Part shown: one piece after another, positions 51,293 through 60,454 of the stretch
Numbering within the stretch: the first letter of the stretch is position 1
How the letters are laid out: the number at the start of each line of letters is the position of its first letter
NCBI RefSeq assembly: GCF_001570745.1
Contig: NZ_BCSG01000004.1
Location: 1-64,000 of the forward strand
Direction: 5' to 3'
DNA length: 64,000 nt
From: Alicyclobacillus mali NBRC 102425
GTDB lineage: Bacteria; Bacillota; Bacilli; Alicyclobacillales; Alicyclobacillaceae
Program-made: the position numbers and the translations under genes
Notes under the pieces: generated by a model
Databases searched by the model: none
Seen by the model: only the letters and a program-made list of their open reading frames with translations
What the model was told of the DNA's origin: nothing

Positions 51293-52996
51293 TCAGGACG
51301 GCAGTTTGGCTTCCAGATGGCGTAGCACGTCTCGGATGCGCGGTACCACGTCCGCCAGCGTCGATTCTTCGAAGGGTGAGCGCAGGCCCGCTTCGCTGAC
51401 CAGTTCCAGGAACGAGCGGCTGCCCCCCAGTCCGCAGAGGCGCAGATACGACTCCCACGCCTCGGCGGAATTCTCCTGCATCCAGAGGAAATACTGCAGC
51501 GCGCACACCTGCGCGAGCGCGTAGTCGATGTAGTAAAAAGGGTAGTTGTAGATATGGAGCTGGCGCTGCCACAGGCCGCCTTCCTCCAGGTACGGCATTC
51601 CCTCGTAAAATTCATCGCCCCGGTTCATGTAGATGCGCTCCAGTTCCCGCCACTTGGCCTTGCGATCGGCAGGCGTCATCTCCGGGCGCTCGTACACGGC
51701 GTGCTGAAACTCGTCGACCGCGGCCATGTACGCGATGGACACCACGGAATCCGCCAGGTGCGTGTAAAAGAACTTGTCCGCGTCCTCCTGGAAGAAGAGC
51801 GGCATCCACTTCCAAGTGAAGAACTCCATGCTCATCGAGTCGATCTCGGCTGCCTCCGATGTGGGGAAGAAATACTCGGGCAGTTTCATGTTGCGCGACT
51901 GATACGCTTGAAATGCGTGCCCGGCCTCGTGCGTGAGGACGGTCACGTCGCCCAGGGTGCCGTTGAAATTGGCGAAAATGAACGGCGCCTTCAAGTTGGG
52001 GATGAAGGTGCAGTAGCCGCCCACGCGCTTGCCCTCGCGGCTCAAGAGATCCATCAGTTCGCTGTCGAGCATGTACTGAAAGAACGCGTCCGTTTCCAGG
52101 GACAGCTCCTTGTACATGCGCCTGCCGTTCTCCAGGATGAAGTTGGGATCGCCCTTCGGTTTGGCGTTGCCATCCCGATACCAGAGGTTGGTGTCGTAGA
52201 TGCGCAGGGACGATAGGCCGAGGCGTTCGCGCTGTTTGTCGCGAATCTCGGCGGCGAGTGGCACGATGTGTTTCCGAATGGCCTCGCGGAACGCCGCCGT
52301 TTCCTGCGGGCCGTAGTCCGTGCGGTTCATGCGATCGTAGCCCATCTGCACAAAGTTTTCGTATCCAAGCTTCTGTGCCATGGCCGTGCGCATGCGGACG
52401 AGATCGTCGTACATCTCGTCGAACGCATCGCCGTGCTCCGCGAAAAAGCCGAACATCGCGCGCACGGCGTTTTGCCGGGTCTCGCGGTCGGGCGATTCCG
52501 TGAACTTCCCCATCTGGCTCAGGTTGTACGTCTCGCCGCCGAACGGAATGCGGGCGCTCGCCACGAGTTGGTTGTAATCCGTCACGCGCGCGTTGACCTG
52601 CTGCATGTCTTCCACGATTTCATCGCCGAACGATCTCGTCTGCACCTCCGCGAGCCGGAACCACTGACCGCCGAGGCGCTCCTCCAGCGCCTTGCGATGG
52701 GGCGAGGCGATGAGCGCCCTGCGGAGCCGAGTCTCGAGCGCTTCCATCTCCGGAGATGCCTCGTCAAAAAACGCTTTCTCCGCCCGGTAAAACTCGTCCC
52801 GCGTGTCCAAGGAATTGCGGATGTACGCGAGTTCAAACATGGTCTGGAAGTCCATGCGCAGTCGATTCACTTCCTGCAGTGCGTCGAGCGCGGCTTCCGG
52901 CGTGGTGGAAGCCTCGAATTCGTCGATGAGCCGCTGGACGTCGTGTTTCAGCGCCGCCAAATCCGGCCGCTGATACTTGATCTCGGAGAACTTCAT
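51293..52996 (-). CDS. M3-family oligoendopeptidase (PepF-like)
   Basis: 567 residues, cytoplasmic zinc peptidase. VLTHEAGHAFQAYQSR contains the HExxH zinc motif and SEAAEIDSMSMEFFTW supplies the third Glu ligand; the all-helical N-terminal lobe closes a deep channel that admits only short peptides. It probably degrades peptides taken up by Opp-type importers or produced in the cell. GGGAGAGG is 6 bases before the ATG at 52996; an upstream ATG (53041) lacks an SD. Length and the FIFANFNGTLGDV segment fit the TIGR02289 group of M3 peptidases. Confidence 0.93.
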   Translation of the reverse strand: MKFSEIKYQRPDLAALKHDVQRLIDEFEASTTPEAALDALQEVNRLRMDFQTMFELAYIRNSLDTRDEFYRAEKAFFDEASPEMEALETRLRRALIASPHRKALEERLGGQWFRLAEVQTRSFGDEIVEDMQQVNARVTDYNQLVASARIPFGGETYNLSQMGKFTESPDRETRQNAVRAMFGFFAEHGDAFDEMYDDLVRMRTAMAQKLGYENFVQMGYDRMNRTDYGPQETAAFREAIRKHIVPLAAEIRDKQRERLGLSSLRIYDTNLWYRDGNAKPKGDPNFILENGRRMYKELSLETDAFFQYMLDSELMDLLSREGKRVGGYCTFIPNLKAPFIFANFNGTLGDVTVLTHEAGHAFQAYQSRNMKLPEYFFPTSEAAEIDSMSMEFFTWKWMPLFFQEDADKFFYTHLADSVVSIAYMAAVDEFQHAVYERPEMTPADRKAKWRELERIYMNRGDEFYEGMPYLEEGGLWQRQLHIYNYPFYYIDYALAQVCALQYFLWMQENSAEAWESYLRLCGLGGSRSFLELVSEAGLRSPFEESTLADVVPRIRDVLRHLEAKLPS

Positions 52997-53126
52997 CAAG
53001 GACCTCTCCCACTCGTCAGAAATGTTCGTCCGCTCAAGCATACCATAAATGGGCGTATCCGAATGACGCGAGCCGTGCTACACTGGTGCCACAAGTGCCC
53101 GATTTGCGATGTGATAGGAGATGACT

Positions 53127-55067
53127 ATGAAAGCGTTATCTTCTGATGAACGATGGGAAACGCCCTCCATCTATCTTCTGAACGTCACTCTCTACACGCG
53201 GTTCCACGAGACGCTTGCGCTCTTTCCGGCGAGTGTGCCGGTATTCGCAAACGCCAAGGTGCAGGAGCGGTACGGGGCAGCCCTCGGGACGCGGCGGATC
53301 GGCGTGATCGACGCGGAGAGGCCCATCACGCTTAAGCCGCTCATGGAGGCGCTGTCCACGGGTGCGGTGCTCGTCGCGCTGGACACGGATCAGCGGGGAT
53401 TTCAGGCTGTCGCCCGCTACGCGACGGAGCGCCGTATCCCGGTCATTCCTGTGTACGGTCATTCGCTCGTCATCGACGAGGAACACCCGCTTCCGTTCGA
53501 CGACCCGCGCTCGGCGCTCGACACCCTGCAGGACTTTCTGCTCCAAAGTTACATGGGGCCTCGCGCTGCGGCGTCGGTCAACCTGTTCGACGAGCTGGTG
53601 CAGTCCGCGTCGTATTACGGGGACGATCGCGTCATCGTCAAGGACATGATGGGCAGCGCGCGGTATCGCGACGTGCTGCTCCAAAGCTACGTGCTCGGCA
53701 CCGCGCTTCGCCGGACGATTCAGCGCCAACGCGTCGGGGTCATGCTCCCGAACTCGGTGGGCCACGTCGTGGTCCTGTTCGCGATGTTTTACGCAGGGCT
53801 CACTCCGGTGATGCTCAACTACTCGAGCGGGGTGCAGACGGTCGTCGACGCGTGTGAGACCGCGGGTGTCGATACCATCCTGACGTCCCGCGAGTTCATC
53901 GAGAAGGGGCAACTGCAGGAGCTGGAGCAGGCGCTCACGGCGAGGTACAAGCTCCATTACATGGAGGACGTGCGCAAGCAGATTGGGCTTGGCGCGAAGC
54001 TCGCCGGTTTGTGGGCGTTCCGCCGCAAGCGCCCGGCGCATCCCGGATCCAACGAGATTATCCTCTTCACCTCGGGAAGCGAGTATCGCCCGCGCGGAGT
54101 GATGCTCTCGCACGGGAACATCTACGCCAACGTCCAACAGACCAGGTCCGTGATCGATTTTGGCACCGAAGACCGCATGCTGAACGCGATGCCGATGTTT
54201 CACTCGTTCGGGCTGACGGCGGGGGCGCTGCTTCCACTCATCGCAGGCATCCAGGTCTATCTGTATCCGTCGCCGCTTCACTATAAGCGTATCCCCGAGA
54301 TCTGTGGGCAGGAGCAGTCGACCATCCTGTTTGGCACGTCGTCGTTCCTCGAGAAGTACGGGCAGAACGCGACGCCTGAGCAGTTTGCGCATCTCCGCTA
54401 CGCCGTGGCTGGCGCGGAACGGCTCAAGCCGGAGGTGGAGCAGGCGTGGCTCCAGAAGTTTGGGCTTCAGATCATGCAGGGCTACGGCGCCACCGAGACC
54501 TCGCCCATCATGTCCCTGGACACCCCCATCAACCACAAGCAGGCGTCGGTCGGGCGGTTCTTGCCGGGCATTCGCTATCGGCTGGAGCCCGTCGACGGGA
54601 TCGAGCAAGGGGGACTGTTGCACGTGCAGGGGCCCAACGTGATGAAGGGCTATTTGGTTCACGGGGAGGGCTTCGTGGAACAGACGGGCTGGTACAACAC
54701 GGGGGACGTCGTCGACGTGGACGAGGACGGCTTCGTGACCATTGTGGGCCGGCTCAAGCGGTTTGCGAAAATCGCGGGCGAGATGATCTCACTCAACCTG
54801 GTGGAGCAACTGGCGGCGCGCGCGTATGGCGATCCGGCCTTTGCAGCCGTCTCCATTCCGGATCCGGCGCGCGGGGAGCGCATCGTGCTCGTCACCACCC
54901 ATAAGGGTCTGACGCTCGCGCCCATCCGCGATCTCGTCGATCGCATGGGCTACTCGCGCATGCACGTGCCGGCGGAGATAAGGGTCATCGAGGAATTCCC
55001 GCTCCTCGGCAGCGGGAAGACAGACTACGTGACGCTGAAGGCGGTGGTGGAGAAGGGGCGCGCGTGA
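53127..55067 (+). CDS. aas: Aas-like acyl-ACP synthetase with degenerate acyltransferase domain
   Basis: 646 residues. Residues ~180-646 are an AMP-forming acyl synthetase: ILFTSGSEYRPRGV (P-loop), MPMFHSFGLTAG, LFGTSSFLEKYGQ, QGYGATETSPI, GWYNTGDV and GRLKRFAKIAGEMISL, closely following E. coli Aas. The first ~150 residues align in outline with the PlsC acyltransferase half of Aas (VIDAERPITLKPLMEAL) but lack the HX4D box, and FPEGR is replaced by ALDTDQ, so acyltransferase activity is probably lost. Predicted role: activation of fatty acids, perhaps long or omega-cyclic ones, on ACP. AGGAG is 6 bases before ATG 53127; ATG 53121 touches it. Confidence 0.85.
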   Translation: MKALSSDERWETPSIYLLNVTLYTRFHETLALFPASVPVFANAKVQERYGAALGTRRIGVIDAERPITLKPLMEALSTGAVLVALDTDQRGFQAVARYATERRIPVIPVYGHSLVIDEEHPLPFDDPRSALDTLQDFLLQSYMGPRAAASVNLFDELVQSASYYGDDRVIVKDMMGSARYRDVLLQSYVLGTALRRTIQRQRVGVMLPNSVGHVVVLFAMFYAGLTPVMLNYSSGVQTVVDACETAGVDTILTSREFIEKGQLQELEQALTARYKLHYMEDVRKQIGLGAKLAGLWAFRRKRPAHPGSNEIILFTSGSEYRPRGVMLSHGNIYANVQQTRSVIDFGTEDRMLNAMPMFHSFGLTAGALLPLIAGIQVYLYPSPLHYKRIPEICGQEQSTILFGTSSFLEKYGQNATPEQFAHLRYAVAGAERLKPEVEQAWLQKFGLQIMQGYGATETSPIMSLDTPINHKQASVGRFLPGIRYRLEPVDGIEQGGLLHVQGPNVMKGYLVHGEGFVEQTGWYNTGDVVDVDEDGFVTIVGRLKRFAKIAGEMISLNLVEQLAARAYGDPAFAAVSIPDPARGERIVLVTTHKGLTLAPIRDLVDRMGYSRMHVPAEIRVIEEFPLLGSGKTDYVTLKAVVEKGRA

Positions 55068-55075
55068 TGCGCCCC
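55055..55075. other. Stem-loop over the aas stop codon
   Basis: GGGGCGC (55055-55061) and GCGCCCC (55069-55075) flank the TGA; only 15 bases separate the two convergent genes. No T-run. Confidence 0.4.
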
Positions 55076-55082
55076 TCGTCCA

Positions 55083-56270
55083 TCAGGCGGCCTGGCGGAC
55101 GGCCTCGCTCCTATGGCGGCGGATATGGGCTCTGCGGCCCACCACGTAGGACACCACCGGGATCTTCATCAGGATGTACGCGGCGAGCATCGAGGAGAAG
55201 TAGCTGAACAAGACGGCGACGGGCAACAGCGCGTAGTGAAGCCACATGGGAATGCCTCGGCCGTCGAGATCGTCCATCACGACCTCCATCGCGTACAGCG
55301 GAAACGGTTGAATGAGGTAGATGCCGAACGAGGTCTGGGAAGCCACGCGCACGAACCGCGAGAAGGCTCGCCATCCGGGCAGATCCTTGCGCTTGGACCA
55401 TGCCATGCCCGCGTACCAAAAGGCGCAGGTCACCATGAGGCTGTACGGGACCATGATGGGTTGCAGGACGAGTTCGGCGTCGTCCTCGCCGTCGTGCAGA
55501 ACCAATCGCTCCAGGAAATAGTGTCCGAACAGGATGCCGAGCGAAGCGGCAAGTGTGACAAAGAGCGCCTTGCGGTGGCGTTCCATCCACGCTGCCACCT
55601 GATCATAGTGGCACGCCAAGACGCCGCCCGCGACGAACCAGAACTGGTACATCAGCAGATTTCGATCTCGGTACGTGTACAGGTCGTACAGCCACTTGGG
55701 CCAACCGTTGGGCGTGAGGGTGTCGAACACGTTTTGGTTGAGCCACATGAGGCAGATTTCGAGTACAAAGCTCGCCACAAGAATATGAACGTGATACTTG
55801 GTCGCCTTGCGAACACCGTGAAGCAGGAGCGGGAAGATCAGGTAGAGCTGCATGGAGACCACGAGAAAATACAGGAAGAACATGTTTCCGGTGAGAAGGT
55901 TGTGGATGATGGCAGGGACCAAGTTGGACCATGTCCATGAGAATCCTGGCGTCAACAGCGCGACGAACGCGATGTAGGCGAGGGTCCAAACCACGTATGG
56001 AATCACGATGAGTTGGAATCGCTTGCGCCAGAAAGGAAGCGGATGGAACGGGTCCTGCTGAAGATACGTGGTGAAGAGCACGAGGCCCGTGACAAACATG
56101 AACGTCTCGCGGGTGAAGTGCGTCGCCGTGATGAGCGCGCCGAGCGTGTAAAAGCCTGGCGTGCCATCGCTGTTGAGCACATTAAAAAAGGACAGCGTGT
56201 GCACGGTGAGCACGCCGAGAATGACAAACGCCCGCATCAAGTCGATCTCGTCCAAATAACGCTTCCCCAC
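55083..56270 (-). CDS. Acyltransferase-3 (OafA/OatA-type) membrane protein
   Basis: About 395 residues, roughly ten membrane helices. LDEIDLMRAFVILGVLTVHT is the acyltransferase_3 entry motif (R-A and the catalytic His), followed by the second conserved region FTRETFMFVTGLVLF. Such proteins transfer acetyl or other acyl groups to sugars of surface polymers or lipids across the membrane. GTG 56270 (10 bases from AAGGGGG) or GTG 56276 (4 bases) are the likely starts; the frame runs on to 56441 through a Ser/Arg-rich stretch without SD. Convergent with the aas gene. Confidence 0.82.
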   Translation of the reverse strand: MGKRYLDEIDLMRAFVILGVLTVHTLSFFNVLNSDGTPGFYTLGALITATHFTRETFMFVTGLVLFTTYLQQDPFHPLPFWRKRFQLIVIPYVVWTLAYIAFVALLTPGFSWTWSNLVPAIIHNLLTGNMFFLYFLVVSMQLYLIFPLLLHGVRKATKYHVHILVASFVLEICLMWLNQNVFDTLTPNGWPKWLYDLYTYRDRNLLMYQFWFVAGGVLACHYDQVAAWMERHRKALFVTLAASLGILFGHYFLERLVLHDGEDDAELVLQPIMVPYSLMVTCAFWYAGMAWSKRKDLPGWRAFSRFVRVASQTSFGIYLIQPFPLYAMEVVMDDLDGRGIPMWLHYALLPVAVLFSYFSSMLAAYILMKIPVVSYVVGRRAHIRRHRSEAVRQAA

Positions 56271-56407
56271 GAGCACCTTGCCCCCTTGTGTCTCTCGCAA
56301 CTCACCACATTGTATCCGATCCGCCTCGAACTTGTTTCGAAAGCTGGAGGCAGGCGCGTCAGGGCATTCAGGTGCGCCCCTGGCGGAGCGCCTTTGCTGC
56401 TCCATCC

Positions 56408-57352
56408 TCACGGTTCCAGGCGAGGCGCGGGAGGTGGCCACACGCCGGGCGAGCTGAGCAATGTCTGCTCGCGATGAGACGCAGGGGCGACGTAAAACAC
56501 CTCGAAACCTCCCGTCTCTGGGTTTGGGCTCGAGGGCACGGACATGATGAGGTTGTCGTCCACCATGTATCCGCCTTCGGAAGGCGTGAGGCGGGGTGCG
56601 CGCCCGTTGACCGTCTCCGGGACAAAGGTCAGAGTCCCGTAATTCGCGAGCGCCGACACGCGGCCGCGAATCTCAGGGGCCTCCTGGATCCATTCCGCCG
56701 ATGCCCCTGGGCCTTGATATGGCTGCGCGAGGGTGAATTGCTCGTTCTGCGAGAGGTCGTCGAGCGTGATGACCCACCTGCCGCGGGTGCCGCGGTGAAT
56801 GCGCGCGTACATGGCGTCGCCCGGCGCGATGGCCATGCTTGGGATGATGATTTCGGTGGGGTGAATGGGGCGTATTTCCCACCAGGCGAAATACTGAGGG
56901 TGTCCGTCAACGTAGTTCTGCTCTGTGCCCACCTGAATCAGGTCGTTGTTGCTGAATCCATCAATGCCGATCCACGTCGAGGAGTAGGAGTTCTTACCCG
57001 AGGGATTGACTGCAGGGACGACCCAACTGCCCGAGATGTCCCAATAGTGCCCTGCAGTGAGCGCGTAGCCCGACCAATTCAGGGTTGCCCACCCGAGGTC
57101 CGCGACGGAAAGGGCGCCACCCGGGCCGCGCGGCGATGCGTCCGTCGAAAGGACGGAATGAACCGAGGCCGCGCGGGAGCGGGCGCCTGGAGCTTGCGAT
57201 GAAGGATGATCTCCTGAGGAGACTTCCAGTATCGTAAGGCTTGCGGAAGCGGCTGCCGCGGAAGCACACGCCACCAGAGCGATTTTGCAGCACAAGGGTT
57301 TCTCGGAATTCTCAGAAGCCAGCAGGTGAAGCGTTTTCTTCGCGGTGCGCAC
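56408..57352 (-). CDS. Secreted acid peptidase, family G1 (eqolisin-like)
   Basis: About 314 residues. Signal sequence (CKIALVACASAAAASASL), a ~45-residue Ser/Pro/Arg-rich propeptide-like stretch, then the G1 beta-sandwich: TLNWSGYALTAG, GSWVVPAV, STWIGIDGFSNNDLIQVGTE with the catalytic Gln (Q140), YFAWWEIRP, and SAEWIQEAPEI with the catalytic Glu region. G1 enzymes are active at very acid pH; bacterial members are known from Alicyclobacillus, which fits an acidophile. The start is uncertain: GTG 57352 behind GGTGAT is chosen, ATG 57382 is possible. A long AT-rich inverted repeat lies upstream. Confidence 0.87.
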   Translation of the reverse strand: MRTAKKTLHLLASENSEKPLCCKIALVACASAAAASASLTILEVSSGDHPSSQAPGARSRAASVHSVLSTDASPRGPGGALSVADLGWATLNWSGYALTAGHYWDISGSWVVPAVNPSGKNSYSSTWIGIDGFSNNDLIQVGTEQNYVDGHPQYFAWWEIRPIHPTEIIIPSMAIAPGDAMYARIHRGTRGRWVITLDDLSQNEQFTLAQPYQGPGASAEWIQEAPEIRGRVSALANYGTLTFVPETVNGRAPRLTPSEGGYMVDDNLIMSVPSSPNPETGGFEVFYVAPASHREQTLLSSPGVWPPPAPRLEP

Positions 57353-57435
57353 GTCATCATCACCCGGCGTCTCATGTGGCACAGGCGCGGACCTTCCACT
57401 GGTCGCGAGTCCTGCAGTTCCAACATACGAGGGGA

Positions 57436-57465
57436 ATCCTCAAAATTTCATCAAATTTTGAGGAT
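57436..57465. repeat. Perfect 13-bp inverted repeat with 4-base loop
   Basis: ATCCTCAAAATTT (57436-57448), CATC, AAATTTTGAGGAT (57453-57465). It is located in the 320-base region between the divergent G1 peptidase gene and the small exporter gene, in otherwise GC-rich DNA. No T-run. It could be an operator acting on either gene. The rest of 57353-57672 shows no credible gene. Confidence 0.7.
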
Positions 57466-57672
57466 CCGGCCCGGGGTGTGTTTGCGCATGGACGCGGGGC
57501 GAGCGCCGTACACATGCAAATGGACCAAGCCGGATCGCTCGATGGGCGTTTGAGGTACAATGCACGCAGAAGGCGCATCGGTTCCTCCTCTCGGTCTTCC
57601 GCGCTTGTCGCGTCGCATCCTCTGCGCTGCAAGACGTCTCCTCGCCCGATCACGCCTGGGAGGTGTGAAAGC

Positions 57673-58212
57673 TTGACGCGTTCGTTGACCTCCATGGTGG
57701 CTCGGCTCCCGTTCTGGCGACTCATGCTCTACGGCGCCCTGACCTCCTTTCTCTTTTTTGCCGGAAGTCTTGCGCTGGGATTCAGCCAAGGCCGCGTCTG
57801 GCCGACACTATCGCTCATCGGCACGTCCATCGTGCTGGAGGCGCAGCCCGCGGCGGCGGCCAGCATTCCGCTCGGGTTCGATCCGCCGACAGGCGCGGGC
57901 ATCTCGATCCTCGCCAACATGATTGCCGTCCCCATCCTCATGGTGGGGTTTCGGCAGATGATGCATAGGTTTCGCTTTTTGCGCAGGCGGATGGAAAAAG
58001 CCGAGGCGCTCTCGCGCAAATACGGAAAGTTCGGCGTCTGGGTCCTGGCGCCTCTGTGTCCATTGCTCGGAGCGTACGCGTGCCTCGCGATCGGCAACAT
58101 CTTGCGGTGGAGCCCGCTGCGAGTGCTTGCAGCCGTCGTCATGGGCATGGTGGGGTCTGCATTCGCCATCTCGTACGGCGGATTTGCGCTGTTAAGGCTG
58201 ATTCACCTTTGA
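57673..58212 (+). CDS. Small multidrug export-type membrane protein (COG2426-like)
   Basis: 179 residues with about four to five hydrophobic segments. RLPFWRLMLYGALTSFLFFAG opens the membrane part; the GKFGVWVLAPLCPLLGAYACLA region and the final hydrophobic helix (AVVMGMVGSAFAISYGG) resemble the 'small multi-drug export protein' family. Function is poorly known and the name should not be taken as evidence of drug efflux. TTG 57673 is 7 bases after GGGAGGTG; the frame is open upstream to 57241 without another SD. Confidence 0.7.
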   Translation: MTRSLTSMVARLPFWRLMLYGALTSFLFFAGSLALGFSQGRVWPTLSLIGTSIVLEAQPAAAASIPLGFDPPTGAGISILANMIAVPILMVGFRQMMHRFRFLRRRMEKAEALSRKYGKFGVWVLAPLCPLLGAYACLAIGNILRWSPLRVLAAVVMGMVGSAFAISYGGFALLRLIHL

Positions 58213-58521
58213 TTGCCTCGGCGGCGCATGCGCTCGTCCGCGCCTGCATATACAACATCGAGGGCTTCTGCACCGGGTGTGCGCGCCGCCTCACACAGGC
58301 AGGTCGGACGAAGTGTTCCAAATTGCTTGTTTGGTACCACGAAAAGTTCCGCAGCGCAATTGCAGTTCCACACCTGACTTTGGTACGCTTTCAGATAAGA
58401 TCAGGCTTTATAAATTCATGATGCGGAACCCATTGAAGATGAGGGGGTGTGAGCGCGCGGATTTGCCTGTGCAAAACGTCCTGAGGCGGAGGCGTCAGTT
58501 TCACACTCTGGTGTAATCGAG
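58213..58521 (+). other. Intergenic region before dxs
   Basis: 309 bases without a convincing gene. An AT-richer patch at 58370-58420 (TTGGTA at 58380, TTTATAAATT around 58407) may contain the dxs operon promoter, but no -35/-10 pair with proper spacing was found. GTGTGA (58447-58452) and TCACAC (58501-58506) could pair near the dxs start. Confidence 0.4.
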
Positions 58522-60417
58522 GTGTTGACTACGTTACTCGATTCCATTCACGACCCAAAAGACCTGAAAAAGCTCAGCGAGTCGCAGTTGGTGACGTTGG
58601 CTCAGGAAATTCGCGACTTTCTCGTCACGTCGATTTCGAGGACCGGCGGGCATTTTGGCGCCAACATGGGCGTCGTGGAACTGACCATCGCGCTGCACCG
58701 CGTGTTTGACAGCCCTCGAGACAAGATCATCTGGGACGTCGGCCATCAGGGATACGTGCACAAGATCCTCACGGGCCGCAAGGACATGTTCCCGACGCTG
58801 CGCAAACTGGGCGGCTTGGCAGGATTCCTGAAGCGGTCCGAGAGCGAGCATGACCCATTTGGGGCGGGCCACTCGTCCACGAGCATCTCGGCAGCTCTCG
58901 GCATGGCCGTCGCGCGGGATCTGCGCAACGAGGATTACCACGTCATCGCCGTGATCGGTGATGGGGCGCTCACGGGGGGCATGGCGATGGAGGCCATGAA
59001 CCACGCGGGCGATCTCGGCACCGATCTCATCGTCATTTTGAACGACAATGAGATGTCCATCTCCAATAACGTCGGCGCGGTGTCGAAGTACCTCACCCGG
59101 CTTCGGTCCGATCCGAACTACGCGCGCGCCAAGCAGGACATCGACCACCTTCTGAGCCACCTGAGCAACGTTGGCCAGAAGGTGACGAAGGTGCTGGATC
59201 GCGCCATGGAGGCGGCGCGGCACATGATCCTGCCCATCACGCCGTTTGAGGGCTTCGGCTTCAAGTACATCGGGCCCATCGATGGGCACGATCTGCGCCA
59301 GCTCATTCCGGTCCTGGAGCGGGTGAAGGAACTCGAAGGCCCGATTCTGCTCCACGTCCTCACGGAGAAGGGCAAGGGGTATCCGCAAGCGGAGAACTCG
59401 GAGGACAAGTGGCACGCGTGGCCGAGCGCGGCCAAGCCGAATCAGGCGCCCTCTTACACCAGCGTGTTTGCGCAGACGGTCGCGGAGATGGCGAGAAGGG
59501 ACGAGCGGCTGGTCGTCGTCACGCCCGCCATGCTGTCGGGCAGCGGTCTCGTGAAGTTCCAGAAGGAGTTTCCGACGCGCACGTTCGACGTCGGCATCGC
59601 GGAGCAGCACGCGGCGACGTTTTGCGCGGGGCTTGCGGCAGCAGGCAAGCGGCCGATCTTCGCCGTCTACTCCACGTTCCTGCAGCGAGCATACGATCAG
59701 ACCATCCACGACATCTGCATTCAGAACCTTCCTGTCGTGTTTGCGGTCGATCGCGCCGGGATCGTCGGGCCGGACGGAGAGACGCACCAGGGCGTCTTCG
59801 ACGTCGCCTACCTGCGCACGGTGCCGAACATGTCCATCATGATGCCGAAGGACGAGAACGAACTTCGCCACATGCTGTTCACCGCCGCGCAGCACGACGG
59901 GCCGGTGGCCGTGCGGTACCCGCGCGCGGACGGCGTCGGCGTGCCGATGGACGAACCCCTGCACGCGCTGCCCTGGGGGAAAGCCGAGGTGCTGCGCGAA
60001 GGCCGTCATCTCACCATCGTGGCGCTGGGGACGATGGTGGCCGAGGCGATGAAGGCCGCGGAACGCCTCGCTGCCAAGCACCAGATCGAGGCGACGGTCG
60101 TGAACCTGCGCTTCGTGAAGCCGCTCGACGAGGAGCTGTTGCTCAGTCTGGCGAAGGCGGGCAAGCCCATCCTCACCGTGGAGGAGGCGTCGCTCGCCGG
60201 CGGGATGGGATCGGCTGTGGCCGAGCTGCTGGCCGACCGCGGCGCCATGGTGCCGATGCGCCGAAAAGGCGTGCCGGATCAGTTTATCGAGCACGGCGGG
60301 CGCGACGAAGTTCTGCATCGGCTGGGCCTGGACGCGGACGGAATTGTGGAGGACGCGCTGGAACTCGCGCGCCAATCCGGTCAGGTGCCGCAAGCGCTGA
60401 ATCGGGTTGGCACGTGA
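58522..60417 (+). CDS. dxs: 1-deoxy-D-xylulose-5-phosphate synthase Dxs
   Basis: 631 residues, thiamine-diphosphate enzyme joining pyruvate and glyceraldehyde 3-phosphate to DXP, first step of the MEP isoprenoid pathway and precursor for thiazole. GHQGYVHKILTGR, AVIGDGALTGGMAMEAMNHAG (ThDP motif), LHVLTEKGKGYPQAE, FDVGIAEQHAATFCAGLA and VTVV-type C-terminal LTVEEASLAGGMGSAV are present. The start is GTG 58522 or TTG 58525; the SD (GAGG) is weak. First gene of a run with fni and the hpn genes. Its cofactor and one product route connect it with the thiamine operon at 17.8-21.8 kb. Confidence 0.95.
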   Translation: MLTTLLDSIHDPKDLKKLSESQLVTLAQEIRDFLVTSISRTGGHFGANMGVVELTIALHRVFDSPRDKIIWDVGHQGYVHKILTGRKDMFPTLRKLGGLAGFLKRSESEHDPFGAGHSSTSISAALGMAVARDLRNEDYHVIAVIGDGALTGGMAMEAMNHAGDLGTDLIVILNDNEMSISNNVGAVSKYLTRLRSDPNYARAKQDIDHLLSHLSNVGQKVTKVLDRAMEAARHMILPITPFEGFGFKYIGPIDGHDLRQLIPVLERVKELEGPILLHVLTEKGKGYPQAENSEDKWHAWPSAAKPNQAPSYTSVFAQTVAEMARRDERLVVVTPAMLSGSGLVKFQKEFPTRTFDVGIAEQHAATFCAGLAAAGKRPIFAVYSTFLQRAYDQTIHDICIQNLPVVFAVDRAGIVGPDGETHQGVFDVAYLRTVPNMSIMMPKDENELRHMLFTAAQHDGPVAVRYPRADGVGVPMDEPLHALPWGKAEVLREGRHLTIVALGTMVAEAMKAAERLAAKHQIEATVVNLRFVKPLDEELLLSLAKAGKPILTVEEASLAGGMGSAVAELLADRGAMVPMRRKGVPDQFIEHGGRDEVLHRLGLDADGIVEDALELARQSGQVPQALNRVGT

Positions 60418-60454
60418 CGACAGGCGGGCTGGCGGACGGAAAGAGGGAGGCCGT

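Noticed and set aside
58277-58516. A 79-codon frame before dxs
   Set aside because: No SD, Arg/Cys-rich translation without hydrophobic or family pattern; better read as leader DNA.
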